A DNA stretch of 64,000 nt, taken from assembly GCA_963556195.1 (NCBI GenBank), contig CAUVYP010001200.1, positions 62,001 through 126,000 on the forward strand, read 5' to 3'. Below are positions 61,893 to 64,000 of the stretch, one piece after another. How positions within the stretch are numbered: position 1 is the first letter of the stretch; every line of letters begins with the position of its first letter. The notes beneath the pieces were generated by a model, which did not search any database, had not been told where the DNA came from, and was given only the letters and a program-made list of their open reading frames with translations. The stretch is from Sepiola atlantica (Eukaryota > Mollusca > Cephalopoda > Sepiida > Sepiolidae). Position numbers and translations under genes: made by a program.

Positions 61893-64000
61893 TTAGCGCG
61901 TTTTAAAGTTGATATCGCTTTTGTTTATAACTTCCATATTTATTCGAATTGTGCAACGAAACTTTGCAGACAGTCGCGGATAGGCCTTTTCTACTGAAGT
62001 ACCAAGTTACAGAAGTGCAGCTTTTGTACTGGCGGAGATATGTCGATACAAACTGAATACGCAAACTATCAACAAAATTTAGTGCGATTTAAAGTGGATA
62101 TCGCTTTTGTTTATAACTTCCACATTTATTCGAATTGTGCAACAGAAATTTGCAGAAAGTCGCGGATAGGCCTTTTCTACTGAAGTACCAAGTTTCAGAA
62201 GTGCAGCTTTTGTACTGGCGGAGATATGTCGATACAAACTGAATACGCAAACTATCAACAAAATTTAGTGCGATTTAAAGTGGATATCGCTTTTGTTTAT
62301 AACTTCCACATTCTTTAGAATTGTGAAACGAAACTTTGCAGATATAAGCGGAGTCACATTTTCTACTGAAGTACCAAGTTTCAGAAGTGCAGCTCTTGTA
62401 CTGTCGGAGATATGTCGATACAAACTGAATACGCAAAACATCAACAAAATTTAGCGCGTTTTAAAGTTGATATCGCTTTTGTTTATAACTGCCACATTTA
62501 TTCGAATTGTGCAACGAAACTTTGCACAGATTAGCGGAGTCACATTTACTACTGAAGTACCAAGTTTCGGAAGTGCAGCTCTTGTACTGTCGGAGATATG
62601 TCGATACAAACTGAATACGCAAAACATCAACAAAATTTAGCGCGTTTTAAAGTTGATATCGCTTTTGTTTATAACTTCCACATTTATTCGAATTGTGCAA
62701 CGAAACTTTGCAGAAAGTCGCGGATAGGCCTTTTCTACTTAAGTACCAAGTTTCAGAAGTGCAGCTTTTGTACTGCCGGAGATATGTCGATACAAACTGA
62801 ATACGCAAACTATCAACAAATTTTAGTGCGATTTAAAGTGGATATCGCTTTTGTTTATAACTTCCACATTTATTCGAATTGTGCAACAGAAATTTGCAGA
62901 AAGTCGCGGATAGGCCTTTTCTACTGAAGTACCAAGTTTCAGAAGTGCAGCTTTTGTACTGCCGGAGATATGTCGATACAAACTGAATACGCAAACTATC
63001 AACAAAATTTAGTGCGATTTAAAGTGGATATCGCTTTTGTTTATAACTTCCACATTCTTTAGAATTGTGAAACGAAACTTTGCAGATATAAGCGGAGTCA
63101 CATTTTCTACTGAAGTACCAAGTTTCAGAAGTGCAGCTCTTGTACTGTCGGAGATATGTCGATACAAACTGAATACGCAAAACATCAACAAAATTTAGCG
63201 CGTTTTAAAGTTGATATCGCTTTTGTTTATAACTTCCACATTTATTCGAATTGTGCAACGAAACTTTGCACAGATTAGCGGAGTCACATTTTCTACTGAA
63301 GTACCAAGTTTCGGAAGTGCAGCTCTTGTACTGTCGGAGATATGTCGATACAAACTGAATACGCAAAACATCAACAAAATTTAGCGCGTTTTAAAGTTGA
63401 TATCGCTTTTGTTTATAACTTCCACATTTATTCGAATTGTGCAACGAAACTTTGCAGAAAGTCGCGGATAGGCCTTTTCTACTGAAGTACCAAGTTTCAG
63501 AAGTGCAGCTTTTGTACTGCCGGAGATATGTCGATACAAACTGAATACGCAAACTATCAACAAATTTTAGTGCGATTTAAAGTGGATATCGATTTTGTTT
63601 ATAACTTCCACATTTATTCGATTTGTGCAACAGAAATTTGCAGAAAGTCGCGGATAGGCCTTTTCTACTGAAGTACCAAGTTTCAGAAGTGCAGCTTTTG
63701 TACTGCCGGAGATATGTCGATACAAACTGAATACGCAAACTATCAACAAATTTTAGTGCGATTTAAAGTGGATATCGCTTTTGTTTATAACTTCCACATT
63801 TATTCGAATTGTGCAACAGAAATTTGCAGAAAGTCGCGGATAGGCCTTTTCTACTGAAGTACCAAGTTTCAGAAGTGCAGCTTTTGTACTGCCGGAGATA
63901 TGTCGATACAAACTGAATACGCAAACTATCAACAAAATTTAGTGCGATTTAAAGTGGATATCGCTTTTGTTTATAACTTCCACATTCTTTAGAATTGTGC
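61893..64000. repeat. HOR unit, open at right edge: G A' B2 D' C A B2 D' C A2 A E(partial)
   Basis: G is followed by A' instead of B2. The D' at 62451 has AACTGCCAC and CATTTACTAC but normal CAGATTAGCGG, a mosaic of the 52965-type and 55569-type copies. The C at 62637 has CTACTTAAG. The unit is cut by the window end. Confidence 0.88.
63939..64000. repeat. Partial monomer at right edge (E type likely)
   Basis: The last 62 bases have a GTGCG head, CATTCTTTAG and GTGC, which fits E rather than B (B has GTGAAAC). The array continues beyond the window. Confidence 0.75.

Larger units (their letters stand above)
1..64000. repeat. 186-bp satellite DNA array with higher-order repeats
   Basis: The whole window is a direct tandem repeat of a 186-bp, AT-rich monomer, seen by reading successive copies of TTTAAAGT, GATATCGC, AAGTTTC, GAGATATGTCGATAC and CAACAAA at constant spacing. 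343 complete copies run from 136 to 63938; the phase shifts by only five bases over that distance because of five single-G insertions. All copies have the same orientation. Copies fall into alpha (A, A', A2, C, G) and beta (B, B2, D, D', E, F, F2) clades arranged in multimeric blocks; the diagnostic motifs are in the summary key. Family knowledge: such arrays are typical of eukaryotic centromeric or pericentromeric heterochromatin. Location and host are inferred, and I cannot match the monomer to a named satellite. Confidence 0.97.

Noticed and set aside
136..63935. Hundreds of minus-strand 60-codon open frames, one per monomer
   Set aside because: They start at TTG, not ATG, stop at the same TAA in TTTAAA/TTAG context every 62 codons, and exist only because 186 is divisible by three. 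They are satellite periodicity, not genes. G monomers lack the frame because GTTACAG adds a stop.
1..64000. CRISPR array
   Set aside because: The repeats are contiguous 186-bp units without unique spacers, and there are no cas genes.
1..64000. Mobile element, tRNA, rRNA or attachment site
   Set aside because: No departure from the 186-bp period anywhere, no terminal repeats, target-site duplications or RNA-gene motifs.
1..64000. Assembly artefact (collapsed or looped repeat)
   Set aside because: Ordered private substitutions and varied HOR lengths argue against a simple looped copy, though local misassembly at hybrid monomers cannot be excluded without reads.

Overview
The window is one unbroken satellite-DNA array. 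From base 1 to base 64000 it is a head-to-tail tandem repeat with a 186-bp monomer, and I found no unique sequence, protein gene, RNA gene or mobile element. I count 343 complete monomers from 136 to 63938, with a partial monomer at each edge. Only five monomers are not 186 bp; each carries the same extra G (187 bp). A hand count of one monomer (694-879) gives 69 G+C of 186 (about 37%) and 8 CpG where composition predicts about 6.4.

The organism is eukaryotic. Long homogeneous satellite arrays with a near-nucleosomal monomer and multimeric higher-order repeats (HORs) are typical of centromeric or pericentromeric heterochromatin. The lack of CpG depletion argues against a heavily germline-methylated genome such as a vertebrate and fits many insects or other invertebrates, but this is inference. 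I do not recognise the satellite as a named family.

Monomer key (register: each monomer starts at the conserved TTAG, e.g. base 136). The alpha clade has the middle block GAAAGTCGCGGATAGG (or CAGTCGCGG) and ends AACTATCAAC: A (AACAGAAATTTGCAG), A' (A with TGGCGG instead of TGCCGG), A2 (A with ATCGATTTTG and TTCGATTTG), C (AACGAAACTTTGCAG with a GCGCG head), G (CCATATTT, GCAGACAGTCG, GTTACAG, TGGCGG). The beta clade has AGCGGAGTCAC, GCTCTTGTACTG and ends AAACATCAAC: B (TTCTTTAG, GTGAAACG, GATATAAG, CACAGTTTC), B2 (B with CACATTTTC), D (CACAGATTAG, TGTCGCAG), D' (D with TGTCGGAG), E (TTCTTTAG, GAGATAAG, CACATGTTC, GAAGCACC), F (D with TGCCGGAG), F2 (F with GTGGATATCGATTTTG and CACATGTTC).

Layout. 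In 1-5715 only A, A', B, C and D/D' occur, as alternating B-C-A and B-D-C-A cassettes. From 5716 an E-F-G cassette appears and recurs to the end, so the array can be cut at each G into HOR units of 3 to 18 monomers. Between about 20.4 and 29 kb a 187-bp C variant has spread. From about 34.7 kb the order settles toward G-B-D'-C-A-E-F (7-mer, 1302 bp), with an 8-mer version G-B2-D'-C-A2-A-E-F (1488 bp) from 46.1 kb. The cleanest part is 52593-56498, three 7-mers in a row. Rare shared substitutions and hybrid monomers record unequal exchange and conversion.

No genes work together here. The recurrent short open frames are by-products of a 186-bp (62-codon) period. The interesting content is the recombination history and a few conserved dyads in the monomer.
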